Positions 17,310 through 26,575 are shown, numbered from the stretch's first letter. The stretch is 49,267 nt of DNA from CAZGSN01 sp964371655 (GCA_964371655.1 CAYJOD010000044.1:1-49267), one strand, 5' to 3'. A program made the numbers and translations. The notes: generated by a model not told the origin, from the sequence alone.

Positions 17310-18101
17310 GTGAAATCAGAATCGCACGCCAGAGAGTACCTGACCGACCTCCCCGCCCAAGGGCGGTATGCATTTTCATTGCGTGAAGCCAAATCGGCAC
17401 TCGGCGGTTCCGCTGATGCCGTCACTCTTGCGCTGAATCGGCTCGCCAAACAAAAGCTCATCGCCTCTCCAGCGCGCGGCTTCTATGTGATCGTTCCACC
17501 CGAATATCGCGCGCTCGGGTGCCTTCCTGCCGACCAGTTCATTCCGGCTCTAATGGCCCATCTCGGTTTGCCCTATTACGCCGGGCTTCTTTCGGCCGCA
17601 CAGTATCACGGCGCGGCGCATCAACGCCCACAAGAATTCCAAGTCTTCCTGTCGAAGAACCGGCGGCCGATCCGATGCGGGGCGGTACGCGTGGCTTTCA
17701 TCGCCCGCAAGCGCCTCAAGGACGTGCCGGTTCAGAGCTTCAATACGCCACGCGGCACAATCCAGGTGTCGACGCCGGAGGCGACGGCGCTCGATCTCGT
17801 GGGGTACGCCGATCACGTCGGCGGCATCAATCAGGTGGCGACGGTTCTGTCTGAACTGGCGGAGCAGATCGACCCCGCCAAGCTGGCGATGGCCGCCGAG
17901 ACAGCGCCGATCCCCTGGGTGCAACGGCTGGGGTACTTGCTGGATCACCTCGGGTTCGACCCGAAAACACCCGCGCTGAAGGACTACGTTCGCAAGCAGG
18001 CGACGCAATCGACACGGCTTGTGCCGAAAGCGCCGCAAAAGCGAGCGCGGAACAAAGGATGGAAGGTCTACGTCAACGCTCACGTCGAGGCTGAGCTGTG
18101 A
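17310..18101 (+). CDS. abiEi: AbiEi family antitoxin / transcriptional regulator
   Basis: 263 residues. Antitoxin of the type IV AbiE toxin-antitoxin and abortive-infection system; it represses its own promoter and counteracts the AbiEii nucleotidyltransferase. The N-terminal winged-helix (about 10-60: REAKSALGGSADAVTLALNRL, then GFYVIVPPEY) and the C-terminal domain (STPEATALDLVGY) match the family. The GTG at 17310 is the only usable start, since an in-frame stop lies 12 bases upstream. It overlaps abiEii by 4 bases (GTGA). It is the first gene inside the element, 190 bp from the attachment site. Confidence 0.87.
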   Translation: MKSESHAREYLTDLPAQGRYAFSLREAKSALGGSADAVTLALNRLAKQKLIASPARGFYVIVPPEYRALGCLPADQFIPALMAHLGLPYYAGLLSAAQYHGAAHQRPQEFQVFLSKNRRPIRCGAVRVAFIARKRLKDVPVQSFNTPRGTIQVSTPEATALDLVGYADHVGGINQVATVLSELAEQIDPAKLAMAAETAPIPWVQRLGYLLDHLGFDPKTPALKDYVRKQATQSTRLVPKAPQKRARNKGWKVYVNAHVEAEL

Positions 18102-18913
18102 TCCCGCGCGATTACATTACCGCGTGGCGGGCTGAAGCGCCGTGGGTGCAGGACTTCCAGGTGGAGCAGGATCTGGTGATCAGCCGCGCCGTCGTCGAGA
18201 TCTTTTCGCATGAGCTGCTGCGGGACGCCCTGGCGTTTCGCGGCGGCACAGCGCTTTACAAACTGCACCTCAAGCCGGCCGCGCGTTACTCCGAAGACAT
18301 CGATCTCGTCCAGACGCGGCCGGAAGCGGCGGGTCCGATGATCGATGCATTGCGTAGCGTTCTCGACCCGTGGCTCGGCAAACCGCAACGGAAACTGAGC
18401 GAGGGCCGTGTCACGTTGGCCTACAGGTTCAACTCCGAGGATGCGCCGCCGATCGCGCTGCGGCTGAAGGTCGAGATCAATACGCGCGAGCATTTCTCCG
18501 TCTACGGCTTAAAGCGGGTGCCCTTCGCCGTTTCGTCGCGCTGGTTCGAAGGGCGTTGCGAGATCCTCAGTTACGAACTCGACGAGCTGCTCGCGACCAA
18601 GCTGCGCGCGCTCTATCAGCGCAAGCAGGGTCGCGACCTCTTTGATCTGGCGACCGCTCTTCAAAAACCCGGCGTCGCGCCCGACCGTATCGTCGCGGCG
18701 TTCCTGCAATACATGGATCATGAAGGTCACAAGATCACGCGGGCGCTGTTCGAGAAGAACATCGCGGAAAAATTGAGCGATGCGGAATTCACGGCCGACA
18801 TTGGCCCGTTGCTCGCGGGCGGATTCACCTGGGACATTGAGACCGCAGCGCCGATTGTTTCCTCGAGTCTGATCGAGCGCCTGCCGGGCGATCCCTGGAA
18901 GGGTGGCGGGTGA
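18098..18913 (+). CDS. abiEii: AbiEii nucleotidyltransferase toxin
   Basis: 271 residues. DUF1814/AbiEii toxin of the nucleotidyltransferase fold. The GG-S/T signature is FRGGTALYKLHL (G49, G50, T51) followed by YSEDIDLV with the metal-binding aspartates D67 and D69. The later block YELDELLATKLRALYQRKQGRDLFD is the conserved second part of the family. GTG start overlaps the antitoxin stop by 4 bases and its own stop overlaps the next GTG the same way, so three genes are tightly coupled. Activity is bacteriostatic in characterised relatives. Confidence 0.9.
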   Translation: MIPRDYITAWRAEAPWVQDFQVEQDLVISRAVVEIFSHELLRDALAFRGGTALYKLHLKPAARYSEDIDLVQTRPEAAGPMIDALRSVLDPWLGKPQRKLSEGRVTLAYRFNSEDAPPIALRLKVEINTREHFSVYGLKRVPFAVSSRWFEGRCEILSYELDELLATKLRALYQRKQGRDLFDLATALQKPGVAPDRIVAAFLQYMDHEGHKITRALFEKNIAEKLSDAEFTADIGPLLAGGFTWDIETAAPIVSSSLIERLPGDPWKGGG

Positions 18914-19284
18914 GCATGGCAGGGCAGTGGGTTCGTTGCGGAAGTGGATTTATCGAGGCCGACGTCATCCGCTGGACCGAGGGCATCTGGCGCAAGGCCC
19001 GGCGCAACCGGGGGCGCGCCGTCAATGTGGGCGAACGCATGGTGATCGCCGAAGTAATCCGGGATGATGGAGAGTGGGTCGATCTTCTCGTGCGTGATTG
19101 CACCGTCGCGAAGGAAATCCCCGGCACTCAAAACCCGCTTCTCGCGAAACATGCGGAAGCGCGCCGCAAAAAACACACGATCGCCAAGGGCAACCCGGAG
19201 CGGCTTTTGTGGAGTGACGAGACCGTCCGGGCTCTGCTTGTGAGCCGGCACGGGGAAGCGGATAATCCCGAGGCGTCGCCGTGA
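18910..19284 (+). CDS. Conserved mobile-element protein overlapping abiEii
   Basis: 124 residues from a GTG that overlaps the abiEii stop (GTGA). An ATG at 18916 gives MAGQWVRCG. The protein is basic, with a WTEGIWRKARR block, a beta-rich centre (GERMVIAEVIRDDGEWVDLLV) and a Lys/Arg-rich C-terminal third. I recall similar small proteins near relaxase genes of alphaproteobacterial elements, but I cannot name a family. Its coupling to the AbiE pair is seen in the sequence; a role in that system is inference. Confidence 0.7.
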   Translation: MSMAGQWVRCGSGFIEADVIRWTEGIWRKARRNRGRAVNVGERMVIAEVIRDDGEWVDLLVRDCTVAKEIPGTQNPLLAKHAEARRKKHTIAKGNPERLLWSDETVRALLVSRHGEADNPEASP

Positions 19285-19398
19285 CCGTAGCGCTCTACGT
19301 GAGCGATGGCCGGAGTGCCACACACACGAAGGCATCGCGAGCATGAGGAGCGGAGAGCAGCAACGCCGGAAAGGTGATCGGGATTTCGGGGGCGTCCT

Positions 19399-19965
19399 AT
19401 GTATGCGCGATATATCCGGACACGGGTCGGCGCCGACGCGGCCCGGTATCAATTCCAGGAGACTGCGAAGCTGTTTGGCTGTAACGAAGGGTTTATTCCG
19501 TGGTTGTTGGGTTTGAAGATTCCGCCTGGGCAGGGCGGGCCTTTCCGATGGCATGTCGATGTGGCAGGTGAGCTTGGCTCCCATGCCGAGTATCCGGGCA
19601 GTACATTGGTCATCGATCTGAAGCCGAAGCAGAACAAGACCAATCTTTCGCTCTATGAAGTCATGGACACGTGGGGGTATTCCGATGATAGCTGGTCGAC
19701 GATCCTGCTGCGCCTGACGGGGCTCTTCGTCGATCGAGATCCGGCGTCCTTCAATCGGCAGGATTTTGTCCGACGGGACGATGAGCTCGACGGGCCGATT
19801 TACGAGTTCCTCTATCTGGACGGATCGGTGCGGGACGGGAAGATCATCGGTTCCTGGAACCCGCCGCCGGTGAGTGCGACAAACGCGGCGCTTCTATGGC
19901 CCGACGCGCTGAGCTATTTCGTCCAGTGCATCCGCGCCCGGACGCCGGATGTCTTGAAGCCGTAA
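19399..19965 (+). CDS. Hypothetical protein
   Basis: 188 residues, acidic, no signal peptide or membrane segment. Features seen: FGCNEGFIPWLLGLKIPPGQ, a HVDVAGELGSHAEYPGSTLV strand-rich centre and a Trp/Pro-rich end (GSWNPPPVS). ATG at 19399 is the first in frame; only a weak GGGGGCG precedes it. The region before it (19,285-19,398) has no clear promoter. Not recognised. Codon use and frame length support a real gene; it shares strand with the AbiE operon and the next small gene. Confidence 0.65.
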   Translation: MYARYIRTRVGADAARYQFQETAKLFGCNEGFIPWLLGLKIPPGQGGPFRWHVDVAGELGSHAEYPGSTLVIDLKPKQNKTNLSLYEVMDTWGYSDDSWSTILLRLTGLFVDRDPASFNRQDFVRRDDELDGPIYEFLYLDGSVRDGKIIGSWNPPPVSATNAALLWPDALSYFVQCIRARTPDVLKP

Positions 19966-19995
19966 GGCGCTTGAGCGCGAGCAAAGGAGGGTTCT

Positions 19996-20229
19996 GTGGC
20001 CGAGTCTGACGAGAATGGTCTGGTGAAATCGGTGGAAAACCTGCTGGCAGAAAAGCAGGCACTCGCCGACCGCGAGAAAAAATTGATCGCCGATCTGAAC
20101 ATGGCGCTCGGGAAGATGGGCTATAAAGTCGTGTCCGCGAAGGGCACGGGCGCAAACGAGTCGCCCAAGAAACCCGGAAGGCCGCCGGGGTCCGGAAAAG
20201 GACAAGCGCCGAAGGCGGCAACGTCCTGA
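19996..20229 (+). CDS. Small coiled-coil protein with AT-hook-like tail
   Basis: 77 residues from GTG at 19996, with AAGGAGG 7 bases upstream. Residues about 10-45 form a heptad-rich helix (VENLLAEKQALADREKKLIA), and the C-terminus has KKPGRPPGSGK, which resembles the GRP core of an AT-hook. This points to a small DNA-binding or nucleoid-type protein, by inference. It closes the rightward operon; the relaxase is convergent beyond a 281-bp gap (20,230-20,510) in which I see only GC-rich low-complexity sequence. Confidence 0.65.
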   Translation: MAESDENGLVKSVENLLAEKQALADREKKLIADLNMALGKMGYKVVSAKGTGANESPKKPGRPPGSGKGQAPKAATS

Positions 20230-20510
20230 CCGGAAATTGATGGCGGGAATTTTCGAAGCCTAGCGCGACGGCCCGCTCGGCTTTCGCGGCCAATGGCCAC
20301 GGAGGCTGCCTGGCGGCGGCGGCGCGAGAAACCGCGACGTCGACGGCGGCCGTGGCGCGGCGCCTCCGAAGAACCGCGACGAAAAGAAGGTGGGCAACGG
20401 CGGCAACAGCGCCGCAGCGCCCCCTAGGAACCGGGAAACCGGCGGGCGGACCTTCGTGGCAACCTGATTAAAGAAGCGGCTCAGCTTTGGTCGCAGGAAG
20501 CGAGAGCCGC

Positions 20511-22145
20511 TCAGCGTGCGCGCTGCGGCGGCGGCCTCTCGGGACCGTCCCTCGCGTGTTCCTCCGCGAGCTGTCTCTCGCGCTCTTCAATTTCGGCATG
20601 CAGCTTGCGGGCTGCTTCCAGCTCTCGAATGTAACGGTCGAGATCTTCCTCGCCCCTGGAGGCATGTTCATTGAGGCGGAGTTCGTGCCGTTCCGTGACG
20701 TTCTCGATCTCCAGTTTGTTGGTCTTCTCCAAAAGGGCGACATAGTCGTCCCGCTTCTCCTTCTGGCGCTCGGCGAACTGTTGCTCTTCGCGCTGGCGCT
20801 CCGCTTCGCGTTCGGCCACGCGCGCCGGAGCTAGGAAATCCTGGACCGCGCTGACAAAGGCGGCGAAGCCGGTGGGAGCCTGTGCCTCTTGACGCCGGGC
20901 GCGGATTTCGACTTCGGATTGCTGGATGGCATCGAACCGGTCCAGCTTCTCGGCCGTGTCGCGGGCGATCGTTTCGCGGAGTTCTTTCATTTTATGCGTA
21001 TGAGATTGGATGAGCCGGCCACGCTCCTCGGCCTGGCGTTCGGCGACGGCCTTCCTGAGCGCCTCGGTTTCGGCCTGAAGCGGGTCTGATTGCTGGGCTG
21101 TGTTTGCTTGTTCGGCTTCGGGTTGCTTCTGGATTTCTTCCTGACCTTCCTGCTCCTTCTCCGGTTCCGGTTTCTTCGCGTCCTGATTCTGAGGTTCCTG
21201 TTGCTCGGGTTTCTCCTGACGGGTTTCTTCCTGCTCGCGCTTGTCTTCAGGTATGTGTTGCTGAGTTTCCTCCTGGCGTTGCCGCTGAGCCTCGACTGCC
21301 TGGGTCGCGGTCGGGAGGGTTTCGCGATCAACGTCTTTCATGAAGGCACGTAACTCGGCGGCCTTCATCCCCTGAATCTGGCGGCCGAGACTGTGAATAC
21401 TCCCTGTCTGGTCCACAATCACAAAGTCGCGCCGATCGCCTTTGGCGAGAATATAACCCTGCTCTTCGAGCGCCGTCTTGAAAGCCTGCCCATTGTCGCA
21501 GGCCTGTTTGAGCACGGTGATCTGATCTTTCCGGGCTTCCGGGTCGATGCCGGTCCGTTCTCCCTGCTGCTGTTCCGCCTGATTGGCTTCGGCGCGCGGG
21601 AATTCGGGCTGCTTGTCACGGTCGCGCTTGGCATGTTTTCCGGGGACGAATTCCTGCCCGAATTCAAGCTCCATGCGCTGGCTGGCGCGTTCATGGGCGA
21701 TGTAGTTGAAACTGTCGGAGACGAGCTTCATCGCATCGATGTCGGTCCTGGCCCAGACGACATGGAGGTGAGGCCTGTCGTCGCTGCCCGCGTGGAGGAT
21801 GAGCGCACGGTCCTGCTTCTGAAGCCCAAGTTCCTCACCGAGAATATCGGCGGCGCGTTTCCACTGCTCGGGTGTCATCGTCTTGGCGTATTGGGGTGCG
21901 GGGCTGATTTGCGCGTGATAGAGGCCGTCCCTCCCGTGCTGTGTTCCTTCGGCCAGGGTCTGCCAGTCGCGGAAGGCCTCCACGAGGTTTGCCGCAGTGC
22001 GCTCACGCGTCCCCTCCTCGGCTGCAGCCCAAGGCGATCGCAGTTCCAGCAGTTCGGCTAGCTCGCCGGTGTCGTGGCTACCGACGCGCATGAGATAGAC
22101 GGCGAGTTGCCTGGGTCCGCCCCTGGCGGCGCCCTTCGCGATCAT
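20511..22145 (-). CDS. Relaxase / mobilization nuclease (MobP type)
   Basis: 544 residues. Transfers DNA by nicking oriT and binding the 5' end. The N-terminal nuclease domain has YHAQISP and the metal-binding triad of His in LHAGSDDRPHLHVVW (H118, H126, H128), with Tyr candidates upstream such as Y17 in LAVYLM. From about residue 270 to 540 the protein is a long Gln/Glu/Lys-rich coiled coil with KPEQQEPQNQ-type runs, common in element relaxases. Its ATG overlaps the stop of the MobC-like gene by 4 bases (ATGA). Family assignment is firm; the exact MOB class is less so. Confidence 0.87.
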   Translation of the reverse strand: MIAKGAARGGPRQLAVYLMRVGSHDTGELAELLELRSPWAAAEEGTRERTAANLVEAFRDWQTLAEGTQHGRDGLYHAQISPAPQYAKTMTPEQWKRAADILGEELGLQKQDRALILHAGSDDRPHLHVVWARTDIDAMKLVSDSFNYIAHERASQRMELEFGQEFVPGKHAKRDRDKQPEFPRAEANQAEQQQGERTGIDPEARKDQITVLKQACDNGQAFKTALEEQGYILAKGDRRDFVIVDQTGSIHSLGRQIQGMKAAELRAFMKDVDRETLPTATQAVEAQRQRQEETQQHIPEDKREQEETRQEKPEQQEPQNQDAKKPEPEKEQEGQEEIQKQPEAEQANTAQQSDPLQAETEALRKAVAERQAEERGRLIQSHTHKMKELRETIARDTAEKLDRFDAIQQSEVEIRARRQEAQAPTGFAAFVSAVQDFLAPARVAEREAERQREEQQFAERQKEKRDDYVALLEKTNKLEIENVTERHELRLNEHASRGEEDLDRYIRELEAARKLHAEIEERERQLAEEHARDGPERPPPQRAR

Positions 22146-22525
22146 GGCTCTGGTCCGTTATTTGGTTCGTGATTTCTGCCGAGCGCCCCGAAAATGGCGT
22201 TCCGAATGTCCAGATAGGCGCGAAGGGCTTCCTGTAAATCCGGAAGGCAGGCCTGGTCTCCGGAATTGATGGAGCGGGAAATCTGGTTGATATTATTCCC
22301 GATGCGCCCGACGTGGCCGAGAAGCTCGCGCAGCACCTTGTGGTCGGCCGGCGGACGGCGTTGGGCGCGTGGTCCGGCATCGCCGTCGAGGGCGGCGGCA
22401 CGCATATAGGCGGCAAATGCAATGCCGCTACCGTCCGCTTTGGCCGATATTCTGTTAAATTCTTCGGCAGTGAAGCGGATGGAAAGCCGCTTCGTCCGCT
22501 GCCTCTTCTCGCTGCCAGATGCCAT
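22142..22525 (-). CDS. mobC: MobC-like relaxosome accessory protein
   Basis: 127 residues. N-terminal basic ribbon-helix-helix-like part (KRLSIRFTAEEFNRISAKAD) and the characteristic LLGHVGRIGNNINQISRSIN block of MobC family mobilization proteins, which bind near oriT and help the relaxase open the strands. It is directly upstream of, and overlaps by 4 bases, the relaxase gene. The hairpin array at 22,672-22,893 lies within 150-370 bp upstream, where an origin of transfer is expected. Confidence 0.83.
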   Translation of the reverse strand: MASGSEKRQRTKRLSIRFTAEEFNRISAKADGSGIAFAAYMRAAALDGDAGPRAQRRPPADHKVLRELLGHVGRIGNNINQISRSINSGDQACLPDLQEALRAYLDIRNAIFGALGRNHEPNNGPEP

Positions 22526-22671
22526 AATAGCCCTCTAGCCGTCGCGTCGCACGGTCACTGCCAGCCGGGGTCCAGGGGCAATATCCTGAACGGGTCCAGC
22601 GGGCTGCTGGTCGTGGTCCGGGTCCGAAGACCCCGGTACGCGGCTTTCAATACCCGCCGCGCGAGGGGTAT

Positions 22672-22893
22672 CCAGGGGCAAAGCCCCTGGTGCCGGGCGC
22701 GTATTTGTGTGCCGCCCGGCAGGGTTCCACAAGGGCGCAAAGGCCCCTTGCGTATGCGGCTGTCGCGCCCGCCGCCGGGTTGCAGGCGTGGAACCCTGTC
22801 AGGGGTGCAGGGGGTGAAACCCCTGCTCCTGGGGGATGCAACGGGGGACGAAGTAACCCCCTTGCCAAGCAGGAGCGCCGGTTTCCGGTGCTC
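22672..22893. other. Hairpin array, candidate origin of transfer (oriT)
   Basis: Consecutive perfect inverted repeats: CCAGGGGC-AAA-GCCCCTGG (22,672-22,690); TGCCGGGCG ... CGCCCGGCA (22,691-22,721, 13-base loop); AGGGTTCCAC ... GTGGAACCCT (22,721-22,730 with 22,788-22,797); GCAGGGG ... CCCCTGC (22,807-22,826); and GGAGC-G-CCGGTTTCCGG-T-GCTCC (about 22,872-22,893). An outer CTCCTG / CAGGAG pair encloses part of it. Position beside MobC and relaxase supports oriT. Open frames crossing it are repeat-derived and are not called. Confidence 0.6.
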
Positions 22894-22899
22894 CGCGCG

Positions 22900-23401
22900 G
22901 GCGGACCTGCGGTCAGCCCGCGCATGGCTTGCCACGCACGATAAGTAACACTCTTCCCTTCTGATCCCAGTATACCACCGAGTCCGTTCATCAATGATTA
23001 ACGTAGGTGGCGTGGGCTTTTCTTTCATGGATTATACCACGATTCGCGCCTTCGATGGTTAATTCACCACGATTGACACTCGCAAATCTTCGCTTTGTCT
23101 GTGCCTCTTCGAATGAGCCGGATCTTCGTAATTCGACCGGCTCTCTGCAGCTCTCGTTCGTCCCTACCAAAACGCACAGGCACCACACCACTACCCTTGG
23201 TATTCCTATCGCGCTCACGTCATTAAGGAACAATTCATCGCTGCTGTATCCGCCACTCAGGATCGTAATTTCCTATCGAGAGCGGATCAATTAAGTGGCA
23301 TTATTGCCATAATTGTATCCAATCGCTCTCTCATTGTGACCCTGCCAGCTTCATTAATTCGAGCTCTCGCGTACCGGCTTCGCGGGAATTATTGACATAA
23401 T
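22900..23401. other. Gene-free AT-richer spacer before coupling-protein gene
   Basis: About 500 bases with markedly lower GC than both flanks. It contains a repeated ACCACGATT (about 23,035 and 23,067) and the perfect palindrome GAATTAT-TGAC-ATAATTC at about 23,389-23,406, which overlaps the 3' end of the coupling-protein gene and is not followed by a T-run. No convincing frame. It may be part of the transfer origin or a promoter region for the mob genes. Confidence 0.5.
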
Positions 23402-26176
23402 TCATTCCCCCAGCAGAAAGGCCTTCGCCGCATTCAACTCCTGAGCGAAATGGGTGGTACCGCCGTGGTCTGGGTGGACCATTAATATCAAGCGGCGGTA
23501 GGCGGCGAGGATTTCCGCCGCGGTTGCATCGGCGTCGATACCCAGAATTTCCCTCGCCTCCGCATCGGTCATCTTGGCCTTGCGCGGTGATGGTCCGCCT
23601 CGCGCTTTCTCTCTTTCCCGCGTCCCTCCGTTGTCGCCCCCCGGGGGTGGCGGAGGTCTGAAATACGGATTTTCGTCATAGGCGAGCGCCGGGTCCCAAT
23701 AGAGGGCAGGGTGTTTCTCCCGCAGGCCGGCGAAAGCTTTGGGCAGGTTCCAGTAGTCGACGGGCCGGAGCAAATGGGGGTGGCCGTCGGGCTGGATGGC
23801 GATTGCAACGTCCTTGCCCAGATTAAGGATTTCGTCGGGATTGAGGAGCGACCGTGCCGTCTCCCCGTGGGAGGCGCTGCTGCTGTGGCTCGAACTGCTG
23901 CTTCCGGAGGAGAAAGACTCCGAGCTGCTGGAGGTGCCGACGGTCGCCTTGCCAAGCGTGTCGCTGAGATATTTCGCGCTGTCGAGGTCGCTGACGTTGC
24001 AGAACCATTTGTAGGCGCAATTGGAAAGAATGGTGCTTTTGGCCTCCGCGTAATGGTCCTTCAATTGGTCGAGACCCTGGACGACGAGCGCAAAGTCGAC
24101 GCCGAAACCGCTCATCGTCGCGATGTCGCGCGGCAGGTCGTCGAGCCGGCCGAGCGCCGCGAATTCATCAATGAGGAAGAGGCAACGATGGCCTGACGAC
24201 AGCCGCCGCGTGTCCGGGTGTTTGAAAATATGCATGCCGGCGGCGATGACCAGGCGCAGCCATGTCTTCTGCGTGTCCATGCGGTCGGTCGGGACGACGA
24301 CATAGACCGTGGCTTTTTTGGTCGCGAGGTCGGTCATCGAGAAGGACGAGCGCGCGGTCGCCGCCTTGATCTGCGGGTCGCTGAGGAATTTCGTGCTCTC
24401 GCTCAGGTTCGACATGATGCCGCTGTAGGTTTCGTCGGCGAGATCAATGAAGGGGGCGGCCATTTCGCGGATGGCGCCGGAGAAGGCCTCGCTCGCGGCC
24501 ATCTGGGTCAGGTATTTCTTCGTGAAGTCCTTGCGGCTCAGGCTGACGACTTCCCGCGCCCGCGCCAGCGTCTTTTGCTCGCCCGCCTGATCGGCCAGCC
24601 AGAGAAAGACCGCGGTCAGGATATTCGCCGCGCTGCCCTGCCAGAAGCGGTCCTTCGCGTTCGGCGGCGCGGGGCAGATGGCGCCCGCGAGCGTCTGCGC
24701 GATCGCGACGGCATTCGGGTCGTTCCGGTCGAGGATGTCGAGCGGATTATAGGTCGCGCGCCCCAGTCCGCGGCGCTGCCAGGTCGCGGCGAGCTCGTTC
24801 CACGGGTTCAGGATGTGGATGTCCTGGTTCATCAGCCGCGCGCGGGCCGTTGCGGTGATGGCGGCATTCTCGCCCTTGGGGTCGATGACCAGCGCGGAGC
24901 CGTCGTAGCGGAGAAGGGTGGGAACGATGACGCGCGTTCCCTTGCCGGTCCTGGTGCGGGCGACGATGAGCGTGTGGTGTTCAGGTGTCGAGCAGACGGG
25001 AGCGCCGGGCGCGTCGAGCGGCGCGCCGCGCTGCCCCGGCTGGCTGCTCTTGCCGAGAAAGAGGCCCTTGGCCAGGCACGCTTCGTCCGCGATATCCTCC
25101 AGCATCGACGCAAAGTGCGCGGTGCCGTAGACCGTGGAGCGCACGCGCTTTGCAGGTTCCTTCCTGCGGAAGAGCCGGAGGAATAGATAAAGCAGCCAAA
25201 GCATGCCGATGGTGATGGCGGCCTTGAGGATCACGAGGGCGATTTGATCCATGGCTCGGGGGGGAAGGGCGCCAAAGGGCGCGGAGAGCGGCCCAGCCCA
25301 AAGGCAAAGGATCACGGCGAGTGGCGCATAGCGCCACCGGCTCGGGCGAGGCGCCGGTTCTGGGGTCCCCCGGCGGGACAACCGGAGGAGCAGGTAGAGC
25401 CCCCCGGTCAAACAGAACACGGTGAAAGCGCGGTTCATCACCATGTTGATGAAAAACTGCGCGTCCGGGACGCTCCTGAAGGGGTTGCCAAGCGGCGCGG
25501 CCCATACCCACATGATCAACGCAATCGGCGCGTACCACCAGACGCTCCTCCGGCGCGGCGGCGGCGTTCTTTTTCCGACGGCCCACCGGAACAGATAGAT
25601 CGCGCCAATTGCCGCCAGAACCGCAAAGCCCCGAAGAACCCGCGTAAGAAAGGGTTCAGGCGCCGGTGTGGGCAATGGCTGGGAGGCAGGTACAACAGGC
25701 AGCGCTTGTTGCGCAATGTCGGGTGGCGGCCATATCCTCGGCGGTCGCGGCACAACGGGCGCTGGCGGCGGTTGCCGCGGGGCGGCAGACTGATTGACGG
25801 CGGGGGCTTTTCTAGGCCCTGGTTTCTCGCGCGGCGCAGACTCTTCAGGCAGAGCAGCCGCGAGGCGCGCGTCGGCAAGGGCGTCGATCCGACGGTCGAG
25901 GGGGAGTCTCAGCTGCCACGGGAGTCGCCATATCATATCCGTAAGGGGCATCAGTTCAGCGCTTAGGGCGTTGAAGCGCCGGTCGAAGGTACGAAAATCG
26001 ATCTGGCCGCGTGCCTGAAGGTCGAGGAGTTGCCGACGCTCTGCCCTGAGTTGAACGATACGCTCGATCACCGCTTCAGGAACCTGGGCGGGCGCTGGCA
26101 GAGCCCAAAGAGCTAGAAAAACGAGAAGCGCCAAGCGCAAGCACGTCAGTCCCGGTCGTATCTCTGGATTGGTCAA
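23402..26176 (-). CDS. VirD4/TraG coupling protein fused to a J domain
   Basis: 924 residues from a TTG at 26,176; the frame is open to an ATG at 26,362. After a signal-like segment (about 10-32) and a Pro-rich linker come about five membrane spans (about 140-300). The ATPase has a Walker A variant ARTRTGKGTR (near 405) and Walker B LFLIDEFAALG (near 664), with a Ser-rich patch after it. The last ~55 residues (MTDAEAREILGIDADATAAE, then YRRLILMVHPDHGG) are a DnaJ-type J domain with HPD at about 901-903. Coupling proteins deliver the relaxase-DNA complex to a secretion channel. The fusion is unusual; the start codon is uncertain. Confidence 0.85.
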   Translation of the reverse strand: MTNPEIRPGLTCLRLALLVFLALWALPAPAQVPEAVIERIVQLRAERRQLLDLQARGQIDFRTFDRRFNALSAELMPLTDMIWRLPWQLRLPLDRRIDALADARLAAALPEESAPREKPGPRKAPAVNQSAAPRQPPPAPVVPRPPRIWPPPDIAQQALPVVPASQPLPTPAPEPFLTRVLRGFAVLAAIGAIYLFRWAVGKRTPPPRRRSVWWYAPIALIMWVWAAPLGNPFRSVPDAQFFINMVMNRAFTVFCLTGGLYLLLRLSRRGTPEPAPRPSRWRYAPLAVILCLWAGPLSAPFGALPPRAMDQIALVILKAAITIGMLWLLYLFLRLFRRKEPAKRVRSTVYGTAHFASMLEDIADEACLAKGLFLGKSSQPGQRGAPLDAPGAPVCSTPEHHTLIVARTRTGKGTRVIVPTLLRYDGSALVIDPKGENAAITATARARLMNQDIHILNPWNELAATWQRRGLGRATYNPLDILDRNDPNAVAIAQTLAGAICPAPPNAKDRFWQGSAANILTAVFLWLADQAGEQKTLARAREVVSLSRKDFTKKYLTQMAASEAFSGAIREMAAPFIDLADETYSGIMSNLSESTKFLSDPQIKAATARSSFSMTDLATKKATVYVVVPTDRMDTQKTWLRLVIAAGMHIFKHPDTRRLSSGHRCLFLIDEFAALGRLDDLPRDIATMSGFGVDFALVVQGLDQLKDHYAEAKSTILSNCAYKWFCNVSDLDSAKYLSDTLGKATVGTSSSSESFSSGSSSSSHSSSASHGETARSLLNPDEILNLGKDVAIAIQPDGHPHLLRPVDYWNLPKAFAGLREKHPALYWDPALAYDENPYFRPPPPPGGDNGGTREREKARGGPSPRKAKMTDAEAREILGIDADATAAEILAAYRRLILMVHPDHGGTTHFAQELNAAKAFLLGE

Positions 26177-26575
26177 AGGTCGCCCCCCCGATGTGCGCGC
26201 ATCATACCGTGTTTGGTGCGGAATTCGACAGGCCGGGGTGAAGTGTTCAGCTGTCAAGGCACCCTGGGAATTCCAACGGACCTTCTTCGCCAAGCTTCCG
26301 TGAGAGCTGATACAGGGCCAGAGAATTATGAGTTCGGCGAGCGGGTTCGTGCGCAGTTCCATGCGCGTGTCAGAGCAGTTGTTCTCCCTTCGGCAGATTC
26401 TCCTCTCACAGACCTTTCAAGATTCCGGCCTAGCACGGCCGGCGTGTCGCGCCGCAAGCGCAAGGCTCCTTCTCTTCGTTTCGGTCCTTACGGATGCGGC
26501 GCACGCCGTAGCCGGGCGATCCCTCAAGCACGAAAGGCCTCGGTGGTCGGGGCCTCAGATGCAGAGGAGAAAAAC
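26177..26575. other. Divergent spacer, no firm gene
   Basis: Between the coupling protein (left) and a small gene (right). Frames cross the whole stretch in several phases, including a possible N-terminal extension of the coupling protein to 26,362 and a rightward extension to 26,213, but neither has a ribosome site. It presumably holds promoters for both strands. I see no repeat. Confidence 0.5.

Noticed and set aside
22555..23028. 157-codon minus-strand and related frames over the hairpin array
   Set aside because: Composition follows the inverted repeats, frames open on both strands equally; no start with ribosome site.
23389..23406. Palindrome at the end of the coupling-protein gene as terminator
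   Set aside because: Stem of 7 AT-rich pairs with no T-run on the relevant strand.
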